The translations under genes and the position numbers were made by a program. Shown in pieces: positions 17,840 to 26,041 of a stretch of 64,000 nucleotides of DNA. This DNA comes from Flavobacteriaceae bacterium PS02337 (GTDB lineage: Bacteria; Bacteroidota; Bacteroidia; Flavobacteriales; Flavobacteriaceae). The stretch lies in assembly GCA_029959285.1 (NCBI GenBank), contig JASCOE010000008.1, forward strand, positions 217,158 through 281,157, in the 5' to 3' direction. A model generated the notes under the pieces. It ran no database searches, was not told where the DNA came from, and saw only the letters and a list, made by a program, of their open reading frames with translations. How positions within the stretch are numbered: position 1 is the first letter of the stretch; every line of letters starts with the position of its first letter.

Positions 17840-18523
17840 AAAAGTTGTTTTGAGTATTAAAAAAGATAAAAATGTAGAATTAAAAAAATCAATAAATTGA
17901 GATTAGTGTTAGAACAAGTCAAATTGATAGAAAACGAGAAATAAATCATAGAATTACTTTTGGTTTTTGAAAAATTAAAATGAAGAGTCGAAAAAGGTTT
18001 CCCGAACAGGAAATCTTTTTTAAGTGGAGCGTCTATACTTTCTAAAAAGAGATTTAGAAATATAATGAAAGAAAAAGAATTACGGTCGCAATTGAAGCTG
18101 ACGCGTTGCAATTTTCTGCTTGCTTGTATTTTGTGCAGAAAAAGAATTGGGTAGAATAATTTCTAACTGAAATTGAAAAGCATTTTTAAAAATAAAATGC
18201 ATGAAGAGATAAAAAGTGTAATTTTTTGAGAACGGATTCTGGCATTTAAAAAGTTTGTTTTTCGGCATATATTTACTGTTATTTACACTATAAAGATAAG
18301 AAAAAATATCCGATAAACCTAATGAAAATCAATAAAATAAGTGGTTTTTTTATAAAAAAGTGCACTTTTTTTTCGTTGAATTTATTTGCTTTTTTTGAAT
18401 GATTTTTGCGGACATAAAACTTGCTTTTTTGACAATCAAGTCGAAGTAAAAATTATTTATATTAATAAAAAACATTAAATTAGATTTTGATTTTCTAATA
18501 ACAATTCGCTTAAAAAACTTCTT
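17840..18523. other. AT-rich intergenic stretch, no gene recognised
   Basis: About 680 very AT-rich bases. Small open frames on both strands have low-complexity translations without start signals or known motifs. I see no convincing gene, RNA or repeat. It may include decayed coding DNA. Confidence 0.5.
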
Positions 18524-18886
18524 ATGAAAAAGATCCTGGTATTATTAATTGTTTTATGCACTTTCGGCTGTAAAAAATATGTTGTTGCGTTTGAGCAGCC
18601 AACAAATATGAAATTGGATAAATTAAAATTGGAAGTTTTTCTGGACAAAGAGAAAGTTCAGGAAATCAACTTAAATGCAACAAATGAAATGCCAACGTAT
18701 CAAACGGCAGAATTGTCTATATCTGATGATGGAAAACACCTGCTTCAAGTTAAAGCACAAGACACAACGTTTAGTTATGAGGTAAAATATCCCGAAGAAA
18801 AATATATTAGAGTGACAGCGCACTTAAAATCGAATGGAAAAATCCATATCGGAATTACGAAACAAAATTATAAGTTTAGATCATAA
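18524..18886 (+). CDS. Hypothetical lipoprotein
   Basis: 120 residues. The signal peptide ends in FGCKKYV, so Cys16 should be lipidated. The mature region is probably all beta (about 100 residues; alternating polar and hydrophobic residues, as in KLKLEVFLDKEKVQEINL). No family was recognised. It stands alone between an AT-rich gap and a palindromic repeat. Confidence 0.65.
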   Translation: MKKILVLLIVLCTFGCKKYVVAFEQPTNMKLDKLKLEVFLDKEKVQEINLNATNEMPTYQTAELSISDDGKHLLQVKAQDTTFSYEVKYPEEKYIRVTAHLKSNGKIHIGITKQNYKFRS

Positions 18887-18932
18887 TAAGTTATCCAACC
18901 GCAAAGTTCGCAGGTTTTTTACTTATTTATTT

Positions 18933-19023
18933 AACCGCAAAGTTCGCAAAGATATATCGGAATATCTTTGCGAACTTTTTTTATGAATTTTGCTAAATAA
19001 AAAACTTAGCGTGCTTTGCGGTT
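18933..19023. repeat. Nested palindromic repeat
   Basis: AACCGCAAAG at 18933-18942 is complementary to CTTTGCGGTT at 19014-19023. Inside it, the 15 bases at 18941-18955 are exactly complementary to 18962-18976 and are followed by a T-run. A further partial copy starts near 18895. It lies between the convergent lipoprotein gene and GH1 gene and can act as a two-way terminator. The wording resembles dispersed flavobacterial repeats. Confidence 0.65.
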
Positions 19024-19031
19024 AAAATACT

Positions 19032-20384
19032 TTAAGATAAAAAATCCTTAAACCATAATCCTGAATTCTTGATTGTTCTTTTCTGAGTTTCAAAATCAAC
19101 GTGAATTAAGCCAAAACGTGCGTTATAACCTTCAGCCCATTCAAAGTTATCAGTCAAACTCCAAACAAAATAACCATCGACATTTAAACCATCATTTTTG
19201 GCCTTTAAAATTTGTTCTAAGTTATCCTGAATAAAGTGCGTTCTTTTGATATCGTGAACTTTTCCATTTGTTACAACATCTGGAAAAGCAGCTCCGTTTT
19301 CGGTAATAATGATCTTTTTGATATTGTCATATTCATTAAATTTCTTTAGAATATGATACATCGCTGCCGGATAAACTTCCCAGCCCATATCGGTCGAAAT
19401 TACATTTCGCTTTTCGGCACTTACCAATTCGGCACCAATATACGGAATCAGCATTGCTGATTTTACAACTTCTCTGGTGTAACATTGCAGGCCTATAAAA
19501 TCAAAATCGAAAGCCAGATTATCTAAATCGTCAGGCGCAATATAATTATTCAGTTTTTTTAAAACAGGAAGATCTTTCTGTGGATAACCCAATCCTAAAA
19601 TGGGCTCGATAAAAGTTCTGTTTAATAAAGTATCGACACGTTTTGCGGCTTCAACATCTTTTGCGCTTTCAGTTGCAGGTTCTATGTGCGTACAAGAAAA
19701 AGTAGTTCCGATATTAGCATTTTGAACTTTATTTCGAATTATTTTGGCGCCAGCTGCAGTTGCCAAAGTAACGTGATGCATGGCTTTTAAATAATTGGTA
19801 ATTCCTTTTCTGCCAGGAGCATGAATTCCTAAAAAGTAACCTGCACCAGTAAAAACAGAAGGCTCGTTAATTACCATCCAGTTTTTTACACGATCACCAA
19901 AATTTTGCACACACACTTCAACATATTCCGAAAACCAAGCAACCGATTCTCGGTTTGTCCAGCCTCCTTTTACTTCGAGAGCGTGTGGTAAATCCCAATG
20001 ATATAGCGTAATCCAAGGTTGGATTCCAGATGCAAGAAGCGAATCTATAATTTTGTTGTAATAATCAATTCCAGCCTGATTTATCGGATGAATTCCAGTT
20101 GGCATAATGCGCGGCCAGCTTATAGAAAATCTAAAATTCGGAATATTTAATTCGTTAATTAGATTAATATCATCCTGATAATTATTGTAGAAATCACAGG
20201 CAGTTAGGGCATGATGTCCGTTTTTTATTTTTCCTTTTTGAGAAGTAAAAACGTCCCAAATAGAAGAACCTTTTCCATCAGAATCATGTGCACCTTCAAT
20301 TTGGAAAGCGGCAGTTGAGACACCCCATAAGAAATCTTCACCAAATTGGTTTTTGTTCAAAAATGAGCTTTCAATTTTATTCAT
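19032..20384 (-). CDS. GH1 family beta-glucosidase
   Basis: 450 residues without a signal peptide, so cytoplasmic. It shows the GH1 start FLWGVSTAAFQIEGA, the acid/base Glu174 in VINEPSV and the nucleophile Glu362 in ITENGAAF. The C-terminal YFVWSLTDNFEWAEGY motif binds the sugar. It should cleave beta-linked glucosides or related disaccharides with retention of configuration. It appears to be a single gene; its terminator is probably the palindrome at 18941-18976. Confidence 0.93.
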   Translation of the reverse strand: MNKIESSFLNKNQFGEDFLWGVSTAAFQIEGAHDSDGKGSSIWDVFTSQKGKIKNGHHALTACDFYNNYQDDINLINELNIPNFRFSISWPRIMPTGIHPINQAGIDYYNKIIDSLLASGIQPWITLYHWDLPHALEVKGGWTNRESVAWFSEYVEVCVQNFGDRVKNWMVINEPSVFTGAGYFLGIHAPGRKGITNYLKAMHHVTLATAAGAKIIRNKVQNANIGTTFSCTHIEPATESAKDVEAAKRVDTLLNRTFIEPILGLGYPQKDLPVLKKLNNYIAPDDLDNLAFDFDFIGLQCYTREVVKSAMLIPYIGAELVSAEKRNVISTDMGWEVYPAAMYHILKKFNEYDNIKKIIITENGAAFPDVVTNGKVHDIKRTHFIQDNLEQILKAKNDGLNVDGYFVWSLTDNFEWAEGYNARFGLIHVDFETQKRTIKNSGLWFKDFLS

Positions 20385-20595
20385 TCAATCTGTACCTTCC
20401 TTTATTTAAAACCATTTATTAGTGTAGGAAAGAAGATTGCATTGCTCTTAAGAAAAGCCATTCTTTGAATGATACGAGAAAATTTAGATTAAATAATTTC
20501 ATAACGATTAGTTTTATTTCAAATTACCGAAACTAATGTGAAATTATTGTAAACTCATTATTATCAAATGATTAAATAAATCGATAAAGAGAAAA

Positions 20596-20805
20596 TTAAT
20601 CTTCCCAACCGCAAAGTGACAGGCCTAAACCTTGAGCTTTTTTGAGTGAAGTTTTTACAATTTCGTGTTTACAAGAACTCAATCCGCGACAGGTTTCTTT
20701 ATAATGATATTTTTTAGCGCCAGTAGAACCGCAAATAAAAACATTGGTTTCAATTGGTGAAAAAGAAGTTGAAAAAACGAAAATTAAAAGTAAAATATAT
20801 TTCAT
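20596..20805 (-). CDS. Small secreted Cys-rich protein with KYH-C motif
   Basis: 69 residues with a signal peptide (about residues 1-18). The mature part has GAKKYHYKETCRGLSSCKHE, then CGWED at the end. The KYHxxxC...A...G...C pattern resembles the small zinc-binding module found at the ends of some nucleases and Ada-like proteins. It starts 3 bases after the stop of the upstream lipoprotein gene (20809-21222), so both are read from one mRNA. Function unknown. Confidence 0.65.
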   Translation of the reverse strand: MKYILLLIFVFSTSFSPIETNVFICGSTGAKKYHYKETCRGLSSCKHEIVKTSLKKAQGLGLSLCGWED

Positions 20806-20808
20806 GGT

Positions 20809-21222
20809 TTATTTGACAATTAATTGATATTCGTTTCCACTTTTATCAAGAGCTTTAAGTTTTCCATTCGAAACCCATTCGGTATTAATATCGATTTCAC
20901 CAAGACTATCGTTTTTCAACATTCCTGCGCCATATTTTCCTTCTGTATTAATGTTTCCAAAAACCGAATCGCCTGTCATATTTATCCCTTTTACATCATA
21001 ATTGTATTTATAATGTCCAGAATTTCCAGTTCTATATTCGTATTTATAATTGGTATTGACATGATAGGTTTTGGCTTCTTCGGGCGTAATGGTTTTGCGA
21101 TCATCTGCCGTAATTACCGTTTTGTAAAATGAATTTACTTGCGGCAGTGGAGGCGGAGCGTCGGCATTTTTGCAGGAAAATAAGAAGAAGAATAAAAGTA
21201 AGGTTAAGTAGTTTTTTTGCAT
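20809..21222 (-). CDS. Hypothetical lipoprotein
   Basis: 137 residues. A signal peptide ends in LFSCKNAD (Cys17 predicted lipidated). The mature part carries a PPPLPQ segment and a beta-rich region (DYNIN-like repeated glycine and asparagine). No domain was recognised. It is co-transcribed with the small Cys-rich protein gene that follows it. Confidence 0.65.
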   Translation of the reverse strand: MQKNYLTLLLFFFLFSCKNADAPPPLPQVNSFYKTVITADDRKTITPEEAKTYHVNTNYKYEYRTGNSGHYKYNYDVKGINMTGDSVFGNINTEGKYGAGMLKNDSLGEIDINTEWVSNGKLKALDKSGNEYQLIVK

Positions 21223-21295
21223 AGGCGTTGGTTTGGGTTAATTGTTTTTTGGTTGCAATAAATCTAATTAGAATTACTTTTTCTAAAATGAGTAG

Positions 21296-21601
21296 TTATA
21301 CTGGATTTAATGCAGAGATTGAATTAATAACTCGTTCAGCTATTTCTTCCCTTTCAACTATTATTTGAGAGGGAAGAAGTATTTGAATTTTGTCATTTAT
21401 TGGATTTTTAAAAACTTGAAAATTACCTCGACAGTTATGATATCGAAATTGAAATGCTTTTAATCCTTTTATAAAACCTTCCTTTTGAGTTGTTTCAAAC
21501 ACATAATTCGAGCAGGATTTTTTAAAAATGCATTTTCTCCGATTGGATTGAGGAATTAAAAGCCAGTACATTTTAATAACAAGAAGTATTAAATATCTCA
21601 T
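21296..21601 (-). CDS. yidD: YidD-like membrane protein insertion efficiency factor
   Basis: 101 residues. An N-terminal hydrophobic segment is followed by CIFKKSCSNYVFETTQKEG and FQFRYHNCRGN, which match the Cys-rich YidD pattern (CxFxPSCSxY...R...C). YidD proteins help the YidC insertase at the inner membrane. The usual PS before the second Cys is KS here, and the tail is longer than normal, so this may be a divergent paralogue rather than the housekeeping copy. It overlaps the upstream gene by four bases (ATGA). Confidence 0.75.
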   Translation of the reverse strand: MRYLILLVIKMYWLLIPQSNRRKCIFKKSCSNYVFETTQKEGFIKGLKAFQFRYHNCRGNFQVFKNPINDKIQILLPSQIIVEREEIAERVINSISALNPV

Positions 21602-21831
21602 TTTTTCTGAAAAACTACCATTTGATTATTTGTTGTATAACCTGGGCGAGCTCCAAGTCCAAAACATCCAGTTTCAGGATGAACAAATGTTGATACGCTT
21701 TCTAAACGAACATATTCCCAGCCTTGATTTGAAAAGTTTTTTATTAAACTTTCAAGTTGCTCTGCAACATGATTGGTTGTTCCTTTTTTTGGATCGATTG
21801 AAGCTATAAATGGCACGACTTTGTATTCCAT
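21598..21831 (-). CDS. Small DUF4177-like protein
   Basis: 77 residues without a signal peptide. The pattern MEYKVVPF...QLESLIKNFSNQGWEYVRLESV resembles DUF4177-type small domains, which have one helix and a short sheet. Its stop overlaps the yidD-like start by four bases, so the two are translationally coupled. Role unknown. Confidence 0.65.
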   Translation of the reverse strand: MEYKVVPFIASIDPKKGTTNHVAEQLESLIKNFSNQGWEYVRLESVSTFVHPETGCFGLGARPGYTTNNQMVVFQKK

Positions 21832-21864
21832 AATATTTATTTGTTTGTTTGTTTAGATTTGTTT

Positions 21865-22920
21865 TTATTCCGTTTCGTAAAGTGCAACAGTTTCTAGTAA
21901 TTCTTTTTCATATTGATAAATGTCATCTATAGAAGACATTGGTAGTTTTACTTCATTTTTATTATCATTAAAAAGACTGATATATTTTTTGCTCCCATTT
22001 AAATGAAGTCTTGTTAATGGTTTTCGGTTATTGTCGTCTAATAAAATTCCGAAGTATGATTGTGTGTCGCGATACACGACTCTGTTTGTCGGTAATTTGC
22101 GACGTAAAATGGCAAGAACAATTCTGTAACCGTCAAGTTCTTCTTCTGTAGTTACGATTTTGCTTTCATCTTCCACTACAACTATTTCTTCATTTTGTTG
22201 TTTAATAGTTTCTTTTGTAAGCGCAGCATTTAATCTATCATTGATTTTATCATTGATAAATTGACTAACCGATTTCTGAACTAAATCTTTAAATTCATCA
22301 ACTACTTTTTCGGTTAATCTCCCAGTATAAATTTTGCTGGCAAATAATTTTGTAAAATCACTTGAAGGACTTTCTAATTCTGTATTGATAAGTTTTTTTA
22401 TTTCCTTAATATATTTTAATGAACTAGCATTGTTTACAATATTATTTACATCAAAATTGGCTTTATGGAATTTGGCAATTTCACTTATTGTATTTTCTTT
22501 TAGATTGCTAATATCAAATTCTAAAAATGGTTTTTCATCCATTTTATTAGTATCATCTAAATCGGTAAAAAATTGATAATGAATACCATTTGTTAAAAGT
22601 GCAAATCGAGTTTTTGTAACATGGAAATAACGAAACAATTGAGAATTGTGTACAGTAAGTTTTTCTTTCCAGCTTTTACATTCTACAATTATGATTGGTT
22701 CTCCGTTTTGAAAAATGGCGTAATCTACTTTTTCACCTTTTTTCAAACCAAGATCTGCTGTAAATTCTGGAACTACTTCTAAAGGATTAAAAGCATCATA
22801 ACCTAAAATATGAATGAACGGTAACACAAAAGCATGTTTAGTGGATTCTTCTGTTTCAATTTTACTTTTTAACTGATTTATTTTATCAGATAGTGATTTA
22901 AGTTGAATGTTAATTTCCAT
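21865..22920 (-). CDS. Orphan HsdR-N (PD-(D/E)XK nuclease-like) protein
   Basis: 351 residues from the ATG at 22920. The N-terminal domain (residues about 30-160) resembles the type I restriction enzyme R-subunit N-terminus: VDYAIFQNGEPIIIVECKSWKE holds the D...ExK nuclease core. The helicase domain of HsdR is missing, and no hsdM or hsdS is nearby. The C-terminal part (about 265-351) is a second unknown domain. Stand-alone proteins of this type are common and mostly unstudied. An in-frame TTG at 22959 is upstream of a -7 box and was not used. Confidence 0.75.
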   Translation of the reverse strand: MEINIQLKSLSDKINQLKSKIETEESTKHAFVLPFIHILGYDAFNPLEVVPEFTADLGLKKGEKVDYAIFQNGEPIIIVECKSWKEKLTVHNSQLFRYFHVTKTRFALLTNGIHYQFFTDLDDTNKMDEKPFLEFDISNLKENTISEIAKFHKANFDVNNIVNNASSLKYIKEIKKLINTELESPSSDFTKLFASKIYTGRLTEKVVDEFKDLVQKSVSQFINDKINDRLNAALTKETIKQQNEEIVVVEDESKIVTTEEELDGYRIVLAILRRKLPTNRVVYRDTQSYFGILLDDNNRKPLTRLHLNGSKKYISLFNDNKNEVKLPMSSIDDIYQYEKELLETVALYETE

Positions 22921-22944
22921 TGGATTTAGTTTTGATTTATATTT

Positions 22945-22952
22945 CAAAAGTA
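22945..22952 (-). promoter_or_regulatory. Bacteroidota -7 box (TACTTTTG) before the HsdR-N gene
   Basis: The complement of 22945-22952 reads TACTTTTG, matching TAnnTTTG, 25-32 bases upstream of the ATG at 22920. It supports that start. Confidence 0.5.
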
Positions 22953-23013
22953 AAACCAAACAAAACCAATGTTTTACGGAAATCCATAATACATAAATAT
23001 TAAATTCAAGAAA

Positions 23014-23036
23014 TAAAAAAAGCCCCCGAAGGAGCT
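23014..23036 (-). terminator. Rho-independent terminator after response regulator
   Basis: On the minus strand AGCTCC-TTCG-GGGGCT (complement of 23021-23036) forms a tetraloop hairpin followed by U residues. It ends the lipoprotein-kinase-regulator operon of locus 2. Confidence 0.85.
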
Positions 23037-23061
23037 AAAGAAATATAAGTTGAAAAGGAGA

Positions 23062-23730
23062 TTAAATAATTCCCATGTCTTTTGTAATAGAAACCAAATG
23101 AATGGTATTATTGGCTTTGAAAAAGTCTTTTAGTTTTGACAATCTTTTTTCCATAGCACTTTTGCTATTGGCTTTGACTTCTGAGTTTTTGAAAATTTCT
23201 ACAATTTCATCTTGTGAAATTCCGTCCGATAAATATTTTAGAATTTTAATATCCACATCATCAATTTCAAAATTGTTTTTTTCCTGCAATGCAGAAGCAA
23301 CTTCAGGCGAAATAAATTTTTGATCGGAGGTCGAAATTAAATGAATCGCTTTTTTTAATTCTTCGATGCTGTTCAGACTTTTTAAAACAAAACCATCGAT
23401 TTCGGCATTTTCAAAAAGCGATTTAATTCTAAAACTTTTGTCTTCAACAGAATATGCAATTATTTTAATATTGGGCTGAAGTTCACGAACTTTTTGAACG
23501 AGTTCGTCACCGCTTGCAATTTTTACTTCACGATGATCTGTTTTAAACGAAAGATCACTAATTAATAAATCGTAAGGCTCGTTTTGATGAATCGCGGCGC
23601 GTATCTTTAGAAATGCATCATCACAAAATTTCGAATGTTGAAAATCGACAATATTTAAATCTTTCAAAACTTGCTGAATTCCTAAATTCATGGCATCGAT
23701 ATCTTCAGCTATTATTACTTTTTTAAACAT
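23062..23730 (-). CDS. Response regulator, NarL/LuxR-like (locus 2)
   Basis: 222 residues. The receiver domain (about 1-130) has the acidic start (IIAEDIDAMN) and the phospho-acceptor Asp in LLISDLSF. The C-terminus (about 150-222) has a helix-turn-helix (VDIKILKYLSDGISQDEIVEIF) similar to LuxR/NarL-type output. It starts 6 bases after the kinase stop, so the kinase is its likely phosphodonor. It may regulate its own locus through the repeats and palindrome upstream. The matching regulator is absent from locus 1, so it might also serve that kinase. Confidence 0.85.
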   Translation of the reverse strand: MFKKVIIAEDIDAMNLGIQQVLKDLNIVDFQHSKFCDDAFLKIRAAIHQNEPYDLLISDLSFKTDHREVKIASGDELVQKVRELQPNIKIIAYSVEDKSFRIKSLFENAEIDGFVLKSLNSIEELKKAIHLISTSDQKFISPEVASALQEKNNFEIDDVDIKILKYLSDGISQDEIVEIFKNSEVKANSKSAMEKRLSKLKDFFKANNTIHLVSITKDMGII

Positions 23731-23736
23731 AGGCTT

Positions 23737-25437
23737 TTATTTAGGCATTGTTATTTTTACTTTAAAACCTTTATCAGGTTCCGTTTCAAAAGTAATAGTT
23801 CCTTTACTAGACAAAATACGGTTTTCCATATTTAGCAAACCATTTTTTATAATTTGTGATTTTTCGCAACCTTTTCCGTCATCACTATAATCAATAAGTA
23901 TCAAATTTGAATTATTATTAAACTTTAAAACCACAATAGAAGCATTGCTATGTTTTTTCATGTTAACCATTAATTCCTGAAGAACTCTATGAATAATAAC
24001 TTTCTTTTCGTCTTCAATATCATTCCAACTAATCTTTTCAATATTTGTAATAATTACATTCGTATTAGCGGTATTATAAGTGGAAAGCATTTCTTTTAAG
24101 TTATAAGAGAAATTTATACCCGTGTCGACATTACTATTTTCTCGTGAAATGCCTCTTACGCGAGAATAAATATGATTGAGTTTTTGTAATAAAGGTTCTT
24201 TACTGTTTTCTGTTGTTAGAGATTGTGTCTGAGTAAAAGTAATGGCATGAAAAACGTCATTTGCCAGTTCGTCGTGTATATTTTTAGCAATTCTCGTTTC
24301 CGTATTATAGGCAGTTTTAATTTCTACTAAACGAGTTTTGTGTTTGTAACGTTTTCTTAGATAAAGACCCAGAGATACAATAGTAATAACAATAACGATT
24401 ATAGCAGCATATAAAACGACTTTATCTTTTTCTGCTTCTTTAATTGCCACTAAATCTTCAGCTTTTTCTAAACGAAGTTTCTGGTTCTCGTCTTTTTCTT
24501 TTTTCGAATCGTATTTTATTTTCGCGAATTTGTTTTTGAAGTTGTTGCGAATATTAGTTATACTGTCATTTATGGAAATATATTTTTTTGAATATTGAGT
24601 TCCAGATCCGTTAGAAATTAAAACGGCTAAAGATTTTAAACGTTCATCAACACTGTTGAGGTTAGTTGCAATGTTGTATGCTTTTTGAGCATATTCATTG
24701 GATTTATTTATATTGATAGAAGTATAATATTCAGATAAATGAAGGTAACTAGCGATGCTGGAATATAAATCTTGAGATTGATTTTTAATTTCTAAACCTT
24801 CATTCATTAAAGAAAGTCCTTTTTTGTTTGAACCCATTTTGAAATAAGCAAAACCAAGATTGTCTAAAGCTCTGCCTTTACTTTTCTCAGAAATTTGCTT
24901 TTCATTTAAAATAGATTCAAGAATTTGAATTGCCTTGTCATATTTTTTCTGTTCAGTATAAATAACAGCGATATTATTTAAAGGTGATATTTTAGAGATG
25001 TTATTGTCTGCGTCTTTAATTGCTTCATTGTAATAATAAATAGCATCATTATAAAGTAGAAGTTCTTTATCAGCAATTCCAAAAAAATTATTGATTGAAA
25101 CGGAATAAATATCTTTCTTTTTAAGATAAGGAAGTGCTTCTGTCAATGTTTCTTTGCTACCATAATAATCATCGTTAATTTGCTGTATTGAAGCCATTTG
25201 AATGAGATTGTAAACAAGATTTACACTATCTCTTAAAATTTCAAATGCTATTTTTGATTTATTAAAATTGTAGAAAGCGCTATTGTAGTTTTTATTTTTA
25301 AAATCTTCAACACCTTGATCTCTTATTTTGTATATCTTTTCTTTGTCAATTTCGACTTTGTTATTTTCTATTGTTTCTTTCTTACAAGAAAAGCAGAAAA
25401 GTAGAATTAGAAAATAAAAAAACGGGGATCGTAGCAT
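23737..25437 (-). CDS. TPR sensor histidine kinase, lipoprotein-type (locus 2)
   Basis: 566 residues, similar in order and sequence to the kinase at 15456-17165. It has a signal sequence ending in FSCKKE, TPR repeats to about residue 290, a membrane helix near 340-360, a KNIHDELANDVFHAITF phospho-acceptor region and a C-terminal ATPase (ELMVNMKKHS, DDGKGC). It starts with the same nine residues as its paralogue. Its response regulator is directly downstream. The sensed signal is unknown; the TPR part should face the periplasm. Confidence 0.87.
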   Translation of the reverse strand: MLRSPFFYFLILLFCFSCKKETIENNKVEIDKEKIYKIRDQGVEDFKNKNYNSAFYNFNKSKIAFEILRDSVNLVYNLIQMASIQQINDDYYGSKETLTEALPYLKKKDIYSVSINNFFGIADKELLLYNDAIYYYNEAIKDADNNISKISPLNNIAVIYTEQKKYDKAIQILESILNEKQISEKSKGRALDNLGFAYFKMGSNKKGLSLMNEGLEIKNQSQDLYSSIASYLHLSEYYTSININKSNEYAQKAYNIATNLNSVDERLKSLAVLISNGSGTQYSKKYISINDSITNIRNNFKNKFAKIKYDSKKEKDENQKLRLEKAEDLVAIKEAEKDKVVLYAAIIVIVITIVSLGLYLRKRYKHKTRLVEIKTAYNTETRIAKNIHDELANDVFHAITFTQTQSLTTENSKEPLLQKLNHIYSRVRGISRENSNVDTGINFSYNLKEMLSTYNTANTNVIITNIEKISWNDIEDEKKVIIHRVLQELMVNMKKHSNASIVVLKFNNNSNLILIDYSDDGKGCEKSQIIKNGLLNMENRILSSKGTITFETEPDKGFKVKITMPK

Positions 25438-25454
25438 AATAGTTACTTTCCCCG
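25423..25454 (-). promoter_or_regulatory. Hairpin enclosing the kinase start codon (locus 2)
   Basis: CGGGGA and TCCCCG (complements of 25449-25454 and 25423-25428) pair around the ATG, with a U-run after the stem. The stem and position match 17151-17183 while the loop differs, as expected if structure is what is kept. Confidence 0.5.
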
Positions 25455-25489
25455 AAAATACTAATTTATTACAAATTAGAAATTTTAAT

Positions 25490-25675
25490 TTATGGTTTTT
25501 TTGGAGGCACCGGTACTACAACAGGATCATCTTCAGGACCATCGCTAGCTTGTGTATTAGTAATATCTTTTTTTACCTCAGTTTTGCCATCGGCTGTTTC
25601 GAATTCATCAGCAGTGCAAGAAAATAATGTAGTTGTCAATAGGGTAAACGCTCCCCATAAAAAAAACTTTTTCAT
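25490..25675 (-). CDS. Small proline-rich lipoprotein (locus 2)
   Basis: 61 residues. The signal peptide ends in LFSCTADEFET (Cys20 predicted lipidated). The mature part is acidic (DGPEDDP) and ends in VVVPVPPKKP. It is a paralogue of the product of 17228-17431, sharing the SCT-DE-ET motif and the proline-rich end. It is the first gene of a lipoprotein-kinase-regulator operon. Too short for an enzyme; a signalling, capping or surface role with the kinase is possible. Confidence 0.75.
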   Translation of the reverse strand: MKKFFLWGAFTLLTTTLFSCTADEFETADGKTEVKKDITNTQASDGPEDDPVVVPVPPKKP

Positions 25676-25740
25676 AATTGAAAATTTTTAAGATTGGATT
25701 AAAGGCGTTCAGAACTTTTCTGAGTTATGCCATTTTGGGT

Positions 25741-25805
25741 GGGAAGTGAAGTGCGTAGAACAGTAAGATTTTCATCTATACTTCCCGGAATAAAATCCGC
25801 CTTAC
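25741..25805 (-). ncRNA. Conserved structured leader, locus 2
   Basis: GGGAAGT (25741-25747) pairs with ACTTCCC (25780-25786). GTAAG (25763-25767) can pair with CTTAC (25801-25805), crossing the first stem. The hairpin CGGA-ATAAAA-TCCG is at 25786-25799. It aligns base for base with 17516-17578 over most of its length. No protein frame explains this conservation. Confidence 0.45.
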
Positions 25806-25826
25806 GGTTTTCCGCACTTTGTAATT

Positions 25827-25868
25827 GAACTAGTTTTGTACATTTGTTTTTGACCTGCAGATCAAAAC
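25827..25868. promoter_or_regulatory. Conserved palindrome centred on CTGCAG (locus 2)
   Basis: GAACTAGTTTT at 25827-25837 is followed by a near-palindrome at 25846-25868 whose centre is CTGCAG (25855-25860) with TTTTGA/TCAAAA arms. It corresponds to 17600-17639 in locus 1. Confidence 0.45.
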
Positions 25869-25923
25869 ATTAACTAATTTTGTTAAGGCAAAGTTATGTA
25901 GGGTTTAGAGCTGTATTGTCCAG

Positions 25924-26032
25924 AAAGTCAGGAAAGTCTAATTTGTTTTTCTAAAGTCGAGATAAGTTCTAAGAAGTCATAAAAAGTCAGACAAAGTAGA
26001 ATAAAGTACTTTAGAAAAAGTTTAAAAAAGTT
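25924..26032. repeat. Ten-bp phased AAAGT(C) repeats
   Basis: AAAGT or a one-base variant starts at 25924, 25933, 25953, 25963, 25973, 25983, 25993, 26003, 26017 and 26027. Eight of the nine intervals are 9, 10 or 20 bases; the one from 26003 to 26017 is 14. The array fills the gap between the divergent locus 2 leader and the gene at 26042. It could be a multi-copy regulator site or phased bent DNA. Confidence 0.6.
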
Positions 26033-26041
26033 CAATTGCCT

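Noticed and set aside
17857-18268. Two minus-strand small frames in the AT-rich gap
   Set aside because: Phe/Asn/Leu-rich translations typical of AT-rich non-coding DNA; no start signal or partner.
18400-18440. Sigma-54 promoter before the lipoprotein at 18524
   Set aside because: GG and GC are eleven, not ten, bases apart and the -24 word does not match.
25924-26032. CRISPR array
   Set aside because: The repeated word is only 5-6 bases with 10-base steps; there are no spacers of normal length and no cas genes.
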